From AG2 sp036493735 (GTDB lineage Bacteria > Gemmatimonadota > Gemmatimonadetes > Gemmatimonadales > Gemmatimonadaceae): DNA of 64,000 bases. A program made the position numbers and the translations under genes. The DNA is taken from the NCBI GenBank assembly GCA_036493735.1, contig DASXPH010000047.1, forward strand, positions 3,265 to 67,264, read 5' to 3'. Shown in pieces: positions 53,214-61,508 of this stretch (within the stretch, counting starts at the first letter, position 1; each line of letters starts with the position of its first letter). Under the pieces are notes generated by a model. That model saw only the letters and a list, made by a program, of their open reading frames with translations. It was not told where the DNA came from and did not search any database.

Positions 53214-53884
53214 TGGAGGTGACGAAGACGCGCAAGAGCGACGAGACTCGCGCGCGGATTCTCGAAGCGGCTCTGTCGTTGTTCCTCGAGCGCGGGTATC
53301 AGGAGACCACGATGCGCGCGATCGCGGATCGCGCCGGAGTCGCCGTCGGCAACGCCTACTACTACTTCGAGTCGAAGGAGCAGCTCATCCAGGCGTTTTA
53401 TGCGCGCACGCATGCCGAACACGTCATCGCGAGCCGCGACGTGTTGGCGAATGCGAAGTCGTTCGCTGAACGATTGCGCGGCTTGATGCGCGCGAAGATC
53501 GAGACCATCGAACCCTATCACAGGTTTTCCGGCATACTCTTTCGCACCGCGGCGGATCCCGAGAGCCCGCTGCATCCGCTCAGTCCGGAGTCCGCGCCCG
53601 TGCGCGAGGAGGCGATTGCAATCTTCGCCGAGGCACTAGACGGATCGACCTTGCGCATTCCCTCCGATCTCCGCGCCGAGCTGCCACGCCTGCTCTGGCT
53701 TTACCACATGGGCATCGTGCTCTTCTGGATTCACGACAGCTCGCCCGAGCGTGTGCGCACGCGCCGACTCGTGGACGGCACGGTCAGCATAATCGCGAGT
53801 CTCGTGAGTCTTTCCGGCAATCCGCTGCTCCGGCCACTGCGCAAGCGCGCGCTTCGACTTCTTCGAGAGACGATGACGGAGTAA
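53213..53884 (+). CDS. TetR-family transcriptional regulator
   Basis: A 223-residue repressor. The helix-turn-helix is clear: TRARILEAALSLFLERGYQETTMRAIADRAGVAVGNAYYYFESKEQLIQAFY (about 10-62). The C-terminal ligand domain is helical with RFSGILFRTAADPESPLHPLSPES and LLWLYHMGIVLFWIHDSSPERV. It is the third gene of the operon and starts within the stop of the DCC gene. The palindrome upstream of the first gene is the expected operator. Confidence 0.9.
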   Translation: MEVTKTRKSDETRARILEAALSLFLERGYQETTMRAIADRAGVAVGNAYYYFESKEQLIQAFYARTHAEHVIASRDVLANAKSFAERLRGLMRAKIETIEPYHRFSGILFRTAADPESPLHPLSPESAPVREEAIAIFAEALDGSTLRIPSDLRAELPRLLWLYHMGIVLFWIHDSSPERVRTRRLVDGTVSIIASLVSLSGNPLLRPLRKRALRLLRETMTE

Positions 53885-53886
53885 AA

Positions 53887-54006
53887 CGATGGGCGATGGG
53901 CGACGGTGGGATTAGGAACGAAACTCTGATGAGGTAGCGAGCACTCTAGTTCAGCCACCCATGATCAAGGCTTCATTCCGAATTCCCCATCGCCCATCGC
54001 CCACCG
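53887..54006. repeat. heptad-phased inverted-repeat element G
   Basis: CGATGGGCGATGGG (53887-53900) and CCCATCGCCCATCG (53986-53999) form a perfect 14-bp inverted repeat, with adjoining CGACGGT and CCCACCG units in phase. About 85 bases separate the arms. It lies right after the TetR gene and before the aminotransferase-like gene, consistent with an operon-end structure. Confidence 0.7.
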
Positions 54007-54051
54007 ATCGCACTTGACGTTCACCGCTAGCCGGGCGACGATTGCCCGACT

Positions 54052-55323
54052 ATGACCCTGGAACGTCGCGAGCTTCTCAAGACACTGAGCGGAATGGCCG
54101 CATGCGTAGCGCTCGGGAAATTCGACGCCACGGCTGTTCTCGACGTGGCGCAGCGATCGAACCCCGGCCTTCCCAGAAAGCAGGACTTCGACCTCGCGGA
54201 CGGTTTTGCGTATCTCAACGCGGCCTACACCCATCCCATCCCTCGGCCGGCGGCCGAGGCGGCGCGCGCGTATCTGACACAGCGCAACAAGCTCGCGATG
54301 CCGCGTCCGGGATCGGGTGGCGGCGTCGGCGAGGGCTTCAATGCAAAGGCACTCTTCGCTGAGCTGATCAACGCCAGACCGTCGGAGATCGCGTACGTCC
54401 CCAACACCAGCACTGGCGAGAACCTCGTCGTCAGCGCGCTCGGACTCGATCGCCCCACGGATTCCAACGTCGTCACCGACTGGCTCCACTTCGATGGCGC
54501 TCTCGTTCATTTGCTCGAGCTGAAGCGCGGCGGTCTGGACGTGCGCATCGTTAGCCCGACGGCCGACTATCACATCGACATCAACGACCTCGCGCGCGTG
54601 ATCGACCGCAAGACGAAGCTCGTCGAGTTATCGTCCACGACGATGTACAATGGCTTTCAGCACGACCTCAAAGCCGTCTGTGAGCTCGCGCATTCGCATG
54701 GCGCCTATGTGTACGCGGACATCATTCACACCGCTGGTGCAGAACCCTTCGACGTGAAAGCCAGCGGTGTCGACTTCGCCGCGTGCTCGAGCTTCAAGTG
54801 GCTCATGGGTGACTATGGCCTTGGCTTTCTCTACGCGCGTGACGATCTGATTGACAAGATTCGCCGTCCGCTCATCGGCTACTATCAGGCGGCGAGCATG
54901 AGCGGACACGAGCCGCCGTTCGACAATGTCGGCGCGTCGGCGCCTGTGTCCTGGACGCTGTCGCGCGACGCGACAGGTCACTTCGAGGCAGGCTCCATCG
55001 CCGGTGCACTCGGCGCGGGCCTCGCTGCCTCGCTCGCCTATGTGAAAGAGCTAGGACTCGCTGATATACAAAATTATCGCAGGCCACTCATTCAGAAGCT
55101 CCGCGCTGAAGTACCGCGACTCGGCTTCACCTGCGTCACGCCAACGGAATCCACCGCGAGCATCATCACCTTTGCGCGCAAGGGACTCGCCGCGAGCGAG
55201 ATTCCGGCGAAGCTCGCGAGGGCCCGAGTCAACGTTCGACTCGGCGACAGCTGGATGCGCGTCTCGCCCTCGATCTACAACGACATGACCGACGTCGATC
55301 GACTCCTGGAAGCGCTGACGTGA
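54052..55323 (+). CDS. class-V aminotransferase-fold PLP enzyme, exported
   Basis: A 423-residue PLP-dependent protein with MTLERRELLKTLSGMAACVALG, a possible Tat-type signal (RR then a hydrophobic stretch). The fold-type I, class V pattern is visible: GFAYLNAAYTHPIPRPAAEAAR, AYVPNTSTGENLVVSAL, KLVELSSTTMYNGFQHDLKAV, HGAYVYADIIHTAG (the PLP-binding Asp, near 222), and CSSFKWLMGDYGLGFLYAR (Schiff-base Lys, near 244). Similar to cysteine-desulfurase or isopenicillin-N-epimerase-like enzymes, substrate unknown. Convergent with the haem/propeller protein gene. Confidence 0.85.
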   Translation: MTLERRELLKTLSGMAACVALGKFDATAVLDVAQRSNPGLPRKQDFDLADGFAYLNAAYTHPIPRPAAEAARAYLTQRNKLAMPRPGSGGGVGEGFNAKALFAELINARPSEIAYVPNTSTGENLVVSALGLDRPTDSNVVTDWLHFDGALVHLLELKRGGLDVRIVSPTADYHIDINDLARVIDRKTKLVELSSTTMYNGFQHDLKAVCELAHSHGAYVYADIIHTAGAEPFDVKASGVDFAACSSFKWLMGDYGLGFLYARDDLIDKIRRPLIGYYQAASMSGHEPPFDNVGASAPVSWTLSRDATGHFEAGSIAGALGAGLAASLAYVKELGLADIQNYRRPLIQKLRAEVPRLGFTCVTPTESTASIITFARKGLAASEIPAKLARARVNVRLGDSWMRVSPSIYNDMTDVDRLLEALT

Positions 55324-55355
55324 TCCGTTGGGCCGCGGGCGCATTGCTCGTCGCG

Positions 55356-57482
55356 CTAGCGATCCAGCGGACTGGAACGCAGCTGAAAGTGGAGGACCTT
55401 GCTCGTCGTTCCCTTGCCGGTCTCCATGTGGAACGGAGCGCGCGTACTCACCGTCGCCCAGAGACCGCGTCCCTTCCATCCGGCATTCACGTCATCGATC
55501 CTGCCGTCCATCCACTTCGTGTAGAAGCCAGTGGGGTAGGGCACGCGCAGGACCACCCATTTGCCATCTTTCAACGCAAGCAAGCCCTCGGACGCGTTAC
55601 CGGTGTTGATTGGCGTGTTCTTCCCGAGTCCCAGCGCGTTCTGCTGGTCGACCCAGGTGTAGTAGCTCGCCTCGGCGCTGCCTGACGAGGTGACGTTCTT
55701 CAGCTGCGGCAGCGGCTCCGGATAGAGCGTCCAGCCTTCCGGGCATTGCTGGCCAGTCGCTTTGGGTCCGTTGAGCGGACCCTTGCACTTGCGTCGATCG
55801 AAGCTCGCCATGTGCCCGCTCGCCAGCGCCACCCATGCGACGCCATTGCGGTCGATGTCCATGCCGCGCGGCGAGTAGCCGCGCTTCGACGGATCGGGGC
55901 TGTTGTACGGCGGTTCGTAATATTCTACTAAACTCGTCTCGGGCGGATGATTGCCCGGCACGAGACGCAGAATGCCGCCGGGGAATCCAAGCGCCGAACC
56001 CCAGATCGATCCGTCCGGCGCCGGCGCCACCGCGTAGAAGCCCGCATTGATCCGATGATCCTTGGTGGGATCGATTGGCTGGTTAGGCTCGGTGTAGTCG
56101 CCGCGCTTGCCATCGCCATTCGTATCGAGGATCAACGCCGTCCACCCCTGTGCCCTTTCTTCGTCGCCAGTCTCGTCGAAGAGCTTCGTGTCGAACCAGC
56201 CGACTACTGGGCCGCCTCCACTCGTCCACAGCGTGCGATGCGAATCCTCGGCGAACATCAGGTGATGCGTGCCGAAGCAGGTGCTGATGTGCGTGAGCTT
56301 CTTCGTCTTCGGATCGTACATCGCGAGCTGTCGGCCGGAGCGATTGAGCGGAAAGAGTCGCGCCGATGGATGCCCAGATCCCTCCTTGCAGAACGCCGGG
56401 TCATCTGGCGGTCGCACCGTCGAGGTGATCCACACGCGACCCTTCTCGTCCATCATCGGATTGTGGACGTTGTTCTTACTCGTCCAGACCGTCTCGCTGC
56501 CCCAGTAGACCGACGGCGCGCCATTGTTGGTCCCTGCCGCGGGTTGAGTAGCGGGATCGCGAACGGTGAGCGGCACACGCGAGATCGAGTTGTGAACGGG
56601 ATCGAGGACCGGGAGATAGTCGGAGCTGAGCTCCGTTGCACCGTAGACCAAACCGTTCGCGTTGAGCGTCGGATTGCGCCGGTCGGTGGACACGAGGTCG
56701 TGCAGGTACGTCTTGGCATCGGCCCAGTCCCACTCGGTGATCACGACGTTCCGTTCGATGCCCTGTGGGCGATGAGGCGCGGTCGCTGGCACTTCGCCGG
56801 CGGCAATGCGATCGGTCCAATCTGCAAAAAGCTGCAGCGCGCGCGTGTGACCGAGGTTGTCGATCGTGTTGAGCATCTGCGTACCAGCCTGGCCAGATTG
56901 CACGCGGCGCTCCCACGCGGCGACACCAGAGCCGAGCTTTCGGTATTCCTCCGGAACGTCGCGCGTGCCGCGCGTGCCGAGCTGGTGACAGGCCGTACAG
57001 CCGCCGGATTTGATAGTGCGAATCCAATCTTCCTGCGAGTTCATGTTTGGTGAAATGCCATTCCCGCTCAGCCCCGTGCCAGGGAATTCGTTCTTCTCGG
57101 GCACGCGGAGCATCGACAACCAGTAGCCCGCTGGATAAATCGCTGCCGCGGCACGCGCGTCAGACGCCGGCGTGGCTTTCAGGTCGAGCGTCTTGCCGAC
57201 TGTCGATCGAGATTTTGGCGAATCGACAAGACCGTAGCCGCGCACCCACACGTCGTAGGTCGCGGTCGGCAAGTCGGGGATGAGATAGCGCCCCCGGTCG
57301 TCGGTAACGACGATGCGCACGAATCTCGTCGGGAGGTCGCTGGTTTCGGCGATCACCCAGACACCCGCCTCGGGACCGCTTCGGCCGGTGACGGTGCCAG
57401 TTATGTCGTTAGGACCGACCAGTCCCGCTTCCGAAGTAAGGATGAGAGTAGCGGTTACAGCGAGTAAGTGCAGCGTACGCAT
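55356..57482 (-). CDS. exported protein: carboxypeptidase-like domain, c-haem motif, propeller
   Basis: A 708-residue protein with signal MRTLHLLAVTATLILTSEAG. Residues about 27-105 form a carboxypeptidase-regulatory domain (ITGTVTGRSGPEAGVWV, YDVWVRGYGLVD). A c-type haem site CTACHQLG (C-x-x-C-H, near residue 162) follows in a cytochrome-like segment. The rest (about 245-690) is a virginiamycin B lyase/streptogramin-lyase-like propeller: NPMMDEKGRVWITST, FAEDSHRTLWTSGGGPVVGWFDT, PAPDGSIWGSALGFPGG, RGMDIDRNGVAWVALASGHMASFDR. The combination suggests a periplasmic electron-transfer or oxidase role. Not the usual lyase, which lacks haem. Confidence 0.82.
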   Translation of the reverse strand: MRTLHLLAVTATLILTSEAGLVGPNDITGTVTGRSGPEAGVWVIAETSDLPTRFVRIVVTDDRGRYLIPDLPTATYDVWVRGYGLVDSPKSRSTVGKTLDLKATPASDARAAAAIYPAGYWLSMLRVPEKNEFPGTGLSGNGISPNMNSQEDWIRTIKSGGCTACHQLGTRGTRDVPEEYRKLGSGVAAWERRVQSGQAGTQMLNTIDNLGHTRALQLFADWTDRIAAGEVPATAPHRPQGIERNVVITEWDWADAKTYLHDLVSTDRRNPTLNANGLVYGATELSSDYLPVLDPVHNSISRVPLTVRDPATQPAAGTNNGAPSVYWGSETVWTSKNNVHNPMMDEKGRVWITSTVRPPDDPAFCKEGSGHPSARLFPLNRSGRQLAMYDPKTKKLTHISTCFGTHHLMFAEDSHRTLWTSGGGPVVGWFDTKLFDETGDEERAQGWTALILDTNGDGKRGDYTEPNQPIDPTKDHRINAGFYAVAPAPDGSIWGSALGFPGGILRLVPGNHPPETSLVEYYEPPYNSPDPSKRGYSPRGMDIDRNGVAWVALASGHMASFDRRKCKGPLNGPKATGQQCPEGWTLYPEPLPQLKNVTSSGSAEASYYTWVDQQNALGLGKNTPINTGNASEGLLALKDGKWVVLRVPYPTGFYTKWMDGRIDDVNAGWKGRGLWATVSTRAPFHMETGKGTTSKVLHFQLRSSPLDR

Positions 57483-57522
57483 CGCGGCCTCCTCGTTCGC
57501 CCTTCGATCACTTCAGAATCGA

Positions 57523-57945
57523 TCAAACTTTTTCCAGACGGCCTGGTCTCAGCATGATCATGATGACCACGGCGATAGCGGCAATGCCGATTCCAGATTG
57601 TGCCCCAACGACGCCGTACAGGAAGACAGAGAGCAACCCTGCTCCTTCGGCGATTGCCCACATCACGAGTGCTGGCGAGGACGCCTTGAGCCAGAACGAG
57701 TCCGGCGACTCGGTGGCCGATCGCCTCGGGACGCGCGAGCGGAGCAGGAGCGACACAAGGGCGGCACCGAGCGCCACCCCAGGAAGCAGCCGTTGTATAT
57801 CAGGTGAGATGTCCGTCGCGCCCGTCATCGACGGTCTCATCACGAAGTGTGCGACGAGAGCGAACAGTACGACGCCGGTGATCATCGCGGCATGCACGAG
57901 ACGAATCGTCTTTGCCGTCGGGGCGGCTGCGCGTGGCGCTGTCAT
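57523..57945 (-). CDS. small integral membrane protein
   Basis: A 140-residue protein starting MTAPRAAAPTAKTIRLVHAAM, with about four hydrophobic segments (about 15-38, 46-62, 80-100, 108-132) and a short cytoplasmic tail. I do not recognise the family. It begins 14 bases after the DUF2911 stop, in the same direction, so it is the third gene of the hydrolase-DUF2911 group. Confidence 0.7.
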   Translation of the reverse strand: MTAPRAAAPTAKTIRLVHAAMITGVVLFALVAHFVMRPSMTGATDISPDIQRLLPGVALGAALVSLLLRSRVPRRSATESPDSFWLKASSPALVMWAIAEGAGLLSVFLYGVVGAQSGIGIAAIAVVIMIMLRPGRLEKV

Positions 57946-57959
57946 TGGTGATAAGATGC

Positions 57960-58538
57960 TCAACGCCGCTCGACGGGGATTGCCAACCGCGTGCTCTCCC
58001 ACTCTACGTTCATCGTCGCGGCTCTGTTGGATGTGCGACGGAGCGTGATCGTCAACGTCTCGACCGGCTTGTCCACTCGCGCCGCGGGCACGACGCCGGA
58101 GCCCACGTCCTTGGTACGCACTGTGTCATCGATCGGAGTCCCCCACCGCTGCGCCTCGCCATTGACGACGACCCGCCACTCCTTTGCCTCTGGTATGACA
58201 TACAGCGAATACCACCCCGCCGCGACATTGGTGCCCGCGATTCGCGCCGCGAATGGAAGGTAGATCGTCGTCGCTTCATTGGCGCCGAGACGCCAGGGCG
58301 TGCCGTACGGCACCAGCTGCCCCATGATCGGTCGGCCGTGCCGACTGGGACGGCTATAGCACACTTTGATCGTTCCACCGTCGAGCGCAACGGTTGCCGA
58401 GTCCAGGGGGCTCGGCCGCGTCTTCGCCTCGCTCGCGCTGCCGCGTATCCAGCACCCGTTCGAGTCGCCAACCTGCGCCACCAATCGCGGCGCGGCGACA
58501 CACGTGACCAGCAGGGCCGTCCAGAGATGACTAATCAT
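57960..58538 (-). CDS. DUF2911 secreted protein
   Basis: The 192-residue protein has a signal peptide (MISHLWTALLVTCVAAPRLVAQ) and the DUF2911 core: TIKVCYSRPSRHGRPIMGQLVPYGTPWRLGANEATTIYLPFAARI, AGWYSLYVIPEAKEWRVVVNGEAQRWGTP, then a terminal sandwich. The SRPxxxGRxIMGxLVPYGxxWRxGANEATxI signature is conserved in the family; function is not established. ATGA overlap with the upstream hydrolase gene implies translational coupling. Confidence 0.87.
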   Translation of the reverse strand: MISHLWTALLVTCVAAPRLVAQVGDSNGCWIRGSASEAKTRPSPLDSATVALDGGTIKVCYSRPSRHGRPIMGQLVPYGTPWRLGANEATTIYLPFAARIAGTNVAAGWYSLYVIPEAKEWRVVVNGEAQRWGTPIDDTVRTKDVGSGVVPAARVDKPVETLTITLRRTSNRAATMNVEWESTRLAIPVERR

Positions 58539-60250
58539 TGGCCCACCTTGGTGAAACGAAGATGCCTAACGCGGCCCGCCTCGATGAGATATCCGGTGAT
58601 GCGGCCCTTCGCGTCACGCTGGACGTCGACGACGGTACCGCCACCACCGCCACGCGTGAAACCATCCTTGTACGTCGGCTCGAGCACGCCAAGGCGGCGA
58701 TCGTTCGCGTAAACGACGAGTTGACCCTTCTCCACCTTCCACACTTGCGTCGTCTCCACCTCGTCGCTCCGATAGCTCCCCGCATATTCGGCGAGCTGCG
58801 TCGGCGTGAGCGCGACGGTATCGGCACGCGTGAACGTCACCTCATCCCCCGTAGTGTGAACGATCATGCGTATTGGAGCGGCAGAAGGACCTTCGAAGCG
58901 CAGCTCGGTCCCGGATCCCTCTCGGAAGCGGCCGTCGCCGAGCGGGATGATGCGCGTGCGCTGGCCACCGGCGGCGAAGAGCGTGTCGCCGACGAGTAGC
59001 AGCCGTCGGACCTCCCCACGCTCGACGTTGCGCCACACGCCCACGAGGGGGCGAAGGGCTGTGGCGGGTACGTCGAAGCGCGGCGCGCCTTCGAGGGCGA
59101 CGGTCCACATCGTCGCGCTGTCGGGTTGCATGCGGTCGGCGAGGTAGATACCTGCGACTTTACGAGCGAGGGAGTCCGGGCCCGATGTCGTCAGATTGCA
59201 GAACGTCGCGACGGCGAAGCGCTGATCAGGAAACCGCAAAAAGTGTCCGCGATAGCCCGCCCAGCTCCCGCCGTGCGACACGACGCGCAGACCGCGCAGC
59301 GTCCCGACGTTGAGGCCGATCGCGTATGCCTCGTTAGGACCGGATCGAGCCGGCAAGCCGTCGTTCAGCTTCGTTGGGGTCGTCATGGTCTCGATGATGT
59401 CGCGGCCGCCGACCGTCGCCTCGTCGTAATTGTTCAGCCAGCGGCCGAAATCCTCGACGGAAGTGTGCACCGCCCCCGCGCCCATGATCGCGCCGTCGTA
59501 CGACGAACGTGCGACACGGAATCCCGCTCCCGCCCCCTGCCGTGGCGCATACCCCTCGGCGCCGTTCGGGATGATTGTCGTCGCGTCGGCGAGAATGCGC
59601 GTGTCGTGCATGCCTAACGGCTGAAAGATGCGCTCGTCGACGAACTGCGCGAGCGTCTTGCCGGTCAGTCGGTACACGATCTGCGCGGCGAGAATCCAGC
59701 CGGAATTCGTGTACAGATATCGCTCACCCGGCGTGTAGTTAGGCTCGGTCGAGTGGGTGATGACGCGGAGCGCGTCGATCGAGTCGCCGGCGAAGGTGCG
59801 GCCTGTCTGCGCCATCATGACGTAGATGTCGCGCAGCCCGCTGGTCTGACTCAGCGCGCGGCGCAGCGTGATCTTGTCCGCGTACGGCGGCAGCTCGGGG
59901 ATGTATTTCCGGATCGGATCGTCGAACGAGAGCTTGCCCTCCTTCTGGAGCATGAGCATCGACATCGCGGTGAACTGCTTGGATATCGAGCCGACGTCGA
60001 GCACCGATCGCGGGGACATCGCGACCCCATGCTCGAGGCTCGCCATGCCGTAGCCGCGGGCATAGAGAATCTTGCCGTCCTGATAGACGCCGAGGGCGCA
60101 GCCTGGCGAGTCGGTGCGATCGAAGTGCTGGAAGACGCTGTCGGCGCGGACCGCGCGCGCGTCGCGGACGCCAATGATCTGCTGGGCGTGAGTGGAGTTA
60201 GGCAGAAGCAGGACGACGGCGACGATCTCTAGTGTGCGGCGAAAAGACAT
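58535..60250 (-). CDS. class-C beta-lactamase-like serine hydrolase
   Basis: A 571-residue exported protein with signal MSFRRTLEIVAVVLLLPNSTHAQ. The penicillin-binding-protein motifs are SISKQF (S-x-x-K, near residue 88), YTNSGW (Y-x-N, near 175) and HGGSWAGY (H-x-G, near 310). A C-terminal beta-rich region (about 370-570) is an extra domain common in esterase or D-aminopeptidase relatives. Probably an esterase or peptidase acting on the cell surface, not a true beta-lactamase. First gene of a three-gene chain with DUF2911 and a membrane protein. Confidence 0.9.
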   Translation of the reverse strand: MSFRRTLEIVAVVLLLPNSTHAQQIIGVRDARAVRADSVFQHFDRTDSPGCALGVYQDGKILYARGYGMASLEHGVAMSPRSVLDVGSISKQFTAMSMLMLQKEGKLSFDDPIRKYIPELPPYADKITLRRALSQTSGLRDIYVMMAQTGRTFAGDSIDALRVITHSTEPNYTPGERYLYTNSGWILAAQIVYRLTGKTLAQFVDERIFQPLGMHDTRILADATTIIPNGAEGYAPRQGAGAGFRVARSSYDGAIMGAGAVHTSVEDFGRWLNNYDEATVGGRDIIETMTTPTKLNDGLPARSGPNEAYAIGLNVGTLRGLRVVSHGGSWAGYRGHFLRFPDQRFAVATFCNLTTSGPDSLARKVAGIYLADRMQPDSATMWTVALEGAPRFDVPATALRPLVGVWRNVERGEVRRLLLVGDTLFAAGGQRTRIIPLGDGRFREGSGTELRFEGPSAAPIRMIVHTTGDEVTFTRADTVALTPTQLAEYAGSYRSDEVETTQVWKVEKGQLVVYANDRRLGVLEPTYKDGFTRGGGGGTVVDVQRDAKGRITGYLIEAGRVRHLRFTKVGQ

Positions 60251-60331
60251 GGCGACGTGGAAGGGAGAGAGACGGGGAGTTGGCTAATGTCCAACGTCCA
60301 AGATCATCGTTGACAGTCGTCGACGGCGCTA

Positions 60332-60350
60332 TACTTTGCGATACAAAGTA
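60332..60350. promoter_or_regulatory. operator-like inverted repeat TACTTTG-N5-CAAAGTA
   Basis: Seven-base half-sites TACTTTG and CAAAGTA surround CGATA, 18 bases before the GTG of a small membrane-protein gene. The geometry resembles a PadR- or MarR-type operator. No regulator gene adjoins. Confidence 0.55.
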
Positions 60351-60368
60351 CAACGCCTGGAGGCGACT

Positions 60369-60890
60369 GTGGGGCGCTGGACACGAATTGTTCGTGGGAT
60401 GATCGGGACGGGATTGACGTTTGCTGTCGGGGTCGGCGGGGTGGCGACCATTCTGGGCACGATTGCCACGCTGATCGGCGGCGGCTCGTTTCGCGAAGTC
60501 TTCAGGATCGCGGGAAGACTGTCCGTCGCCGCGTTCCTGCTCGGCATCGGCTTCTCCGCCATTCTCGCGATCACGTCGCGGAGTCGTCGACTCGTCAATC
60601 TCTCGATCCCCCGCTTCGCGTCGCTCGGCGCCGGCGCGGGACTGATCTACTTCGGGTTGATATCGATCAACGGAGTCGGCAAGTGGTCGCTCGGGACCGC
60701 GATCCTGAACTTCCTTCTGCTCACCGGACTGGGCGCTGGATCCGCCGCGGCGACTCTGCTGCTCGCGCGGAGGGGTCGGAAGGAGCTGGAGTCCGAGGAG
60801 CGCTCGTCTTTGGGCCCAGGCGATTCAGGGTTCGAGACGCGGGCCTCAGCTGAGACGAGCAGTGTATTTCCATTGGACGACCGACGGTAA
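60369..60890 (+). CDS. small integral membrane protein
   Basis: A 173-residue protein. The GTG start is chosen for a GGAGG site 7 bases upstream; an open frame reading through the operator-like repeat is rejected. Four hydrophobic segments (about 10-32, 43-62, 80-95, 103-130) contain small-residue packing (GTGLTFAVGVGGVATILGTIATLIGGG), and the C-terminal third is acidic and disordered. No family motif recognised. Divergent from the serine hydrolase gene. Confidence 0.65.
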   Translation: MGRWTRIVRGMIGTGLTFAVGVGGVATILGTIATLIGGGSFREVFRIAGRLSVAAFLLGIGFSAILAITSRSRRLVNLSIPRFASLGAGAGLIYFGLISINGVGKWSLGTAILNFLLLTGLGAGSAAATLLLARRGRKELESEERSSLGPGDSGFETRASAETSSVFPLDDRR

Positions 60891-61197
60891 TCGGCGTCTC
60901 TCTGACCATCGACGGCTCAGCGTTAGGCATGCATCACCTGTTGGGAACGCGGACACGGCGCGGAAACGGCGCGGGTCTGCTCCGGGTGCATTTGCATCTC
61001 CGATGCGCAGCGAGCCGGATTCTGTGGCAACAGCACCCCAAGAAATTCCCGGCTCGTGGCAACAGCGGGTGCACGGCTACACGGAAAAAAGCGGCGCTCT
61101 TTCCGTGCAGTTGCGGGCCGTTTCCGCGTTCAAAGCAGTTGATGTTTGGACAACGAGGAATTCTGCAGGCCAAGATTGCTTTAACTGCAACGCCCCG
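60891..61197. other. unexplained intergenic stretch
   Basis: About 300 bases with no convincing coding frame. Two copies of GTGGCAACAGC (near 61023 and 61057) and a long-range inverted pair CGCGGAAACGG / CCGTTTCCGCG (near 60959 and 61119) are visible, and two copies of the dispersed octamer flank the stretch. A structured RNA or the remnant of a gene is possible; neither is shown. Confidence 0.4.
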
Positions 61198-61413
61198 TTA
61201 GGCGACGGCTTCTGGCTCGGGCGCACCGCGACCCCGGAACTCCCACTTCGACCGCGCCACGGCAAGTGCCGCCGCAAGCACGGCGATCGCGAGCATGTTC
61301 CACGCAACAGCGTCTTTGGTCAGGGCCAGGACGAGCGCGAGAAAGCCGCCGATTGCACCGGCGACGGCTCCGATGAGGGCCAGGGCGGCGCTGATTTTCA
61401 GGACACGAAACAT
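61198..61413 (-). CDS. small two-helix membrane protein
   Basis: A 71-residue protein, MFRVLKISAALALIGAVAGAIGGFLALVLALTK, with two hydrophobic segments (about 6-31 and 37-53) and a charged C-terminus (SKWEFRGRGAPEPEAVA). Not recognised. It is divergent from the ADOP gene that follows. Its size makes coding status uncertain, but the helical pattern and a normal ATG support it. Confidence 0.5.
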   Translation of the reverse strand: MFRVLKISAALALIGAVAGAIGGFLALVLALTKDAVAWNMLAIAVLAAALAVARSKWEFRGRGAPEPEAVA

Positions 61414-61508
61414 GATCCTCGAGGAGACATCGAAACCAGTCGGGCGTACATGTGGTAGTGACCAGGGCTATCCGCAGCGCGCCTCGATTCTTCACTCCGG
61501 GATCATTC

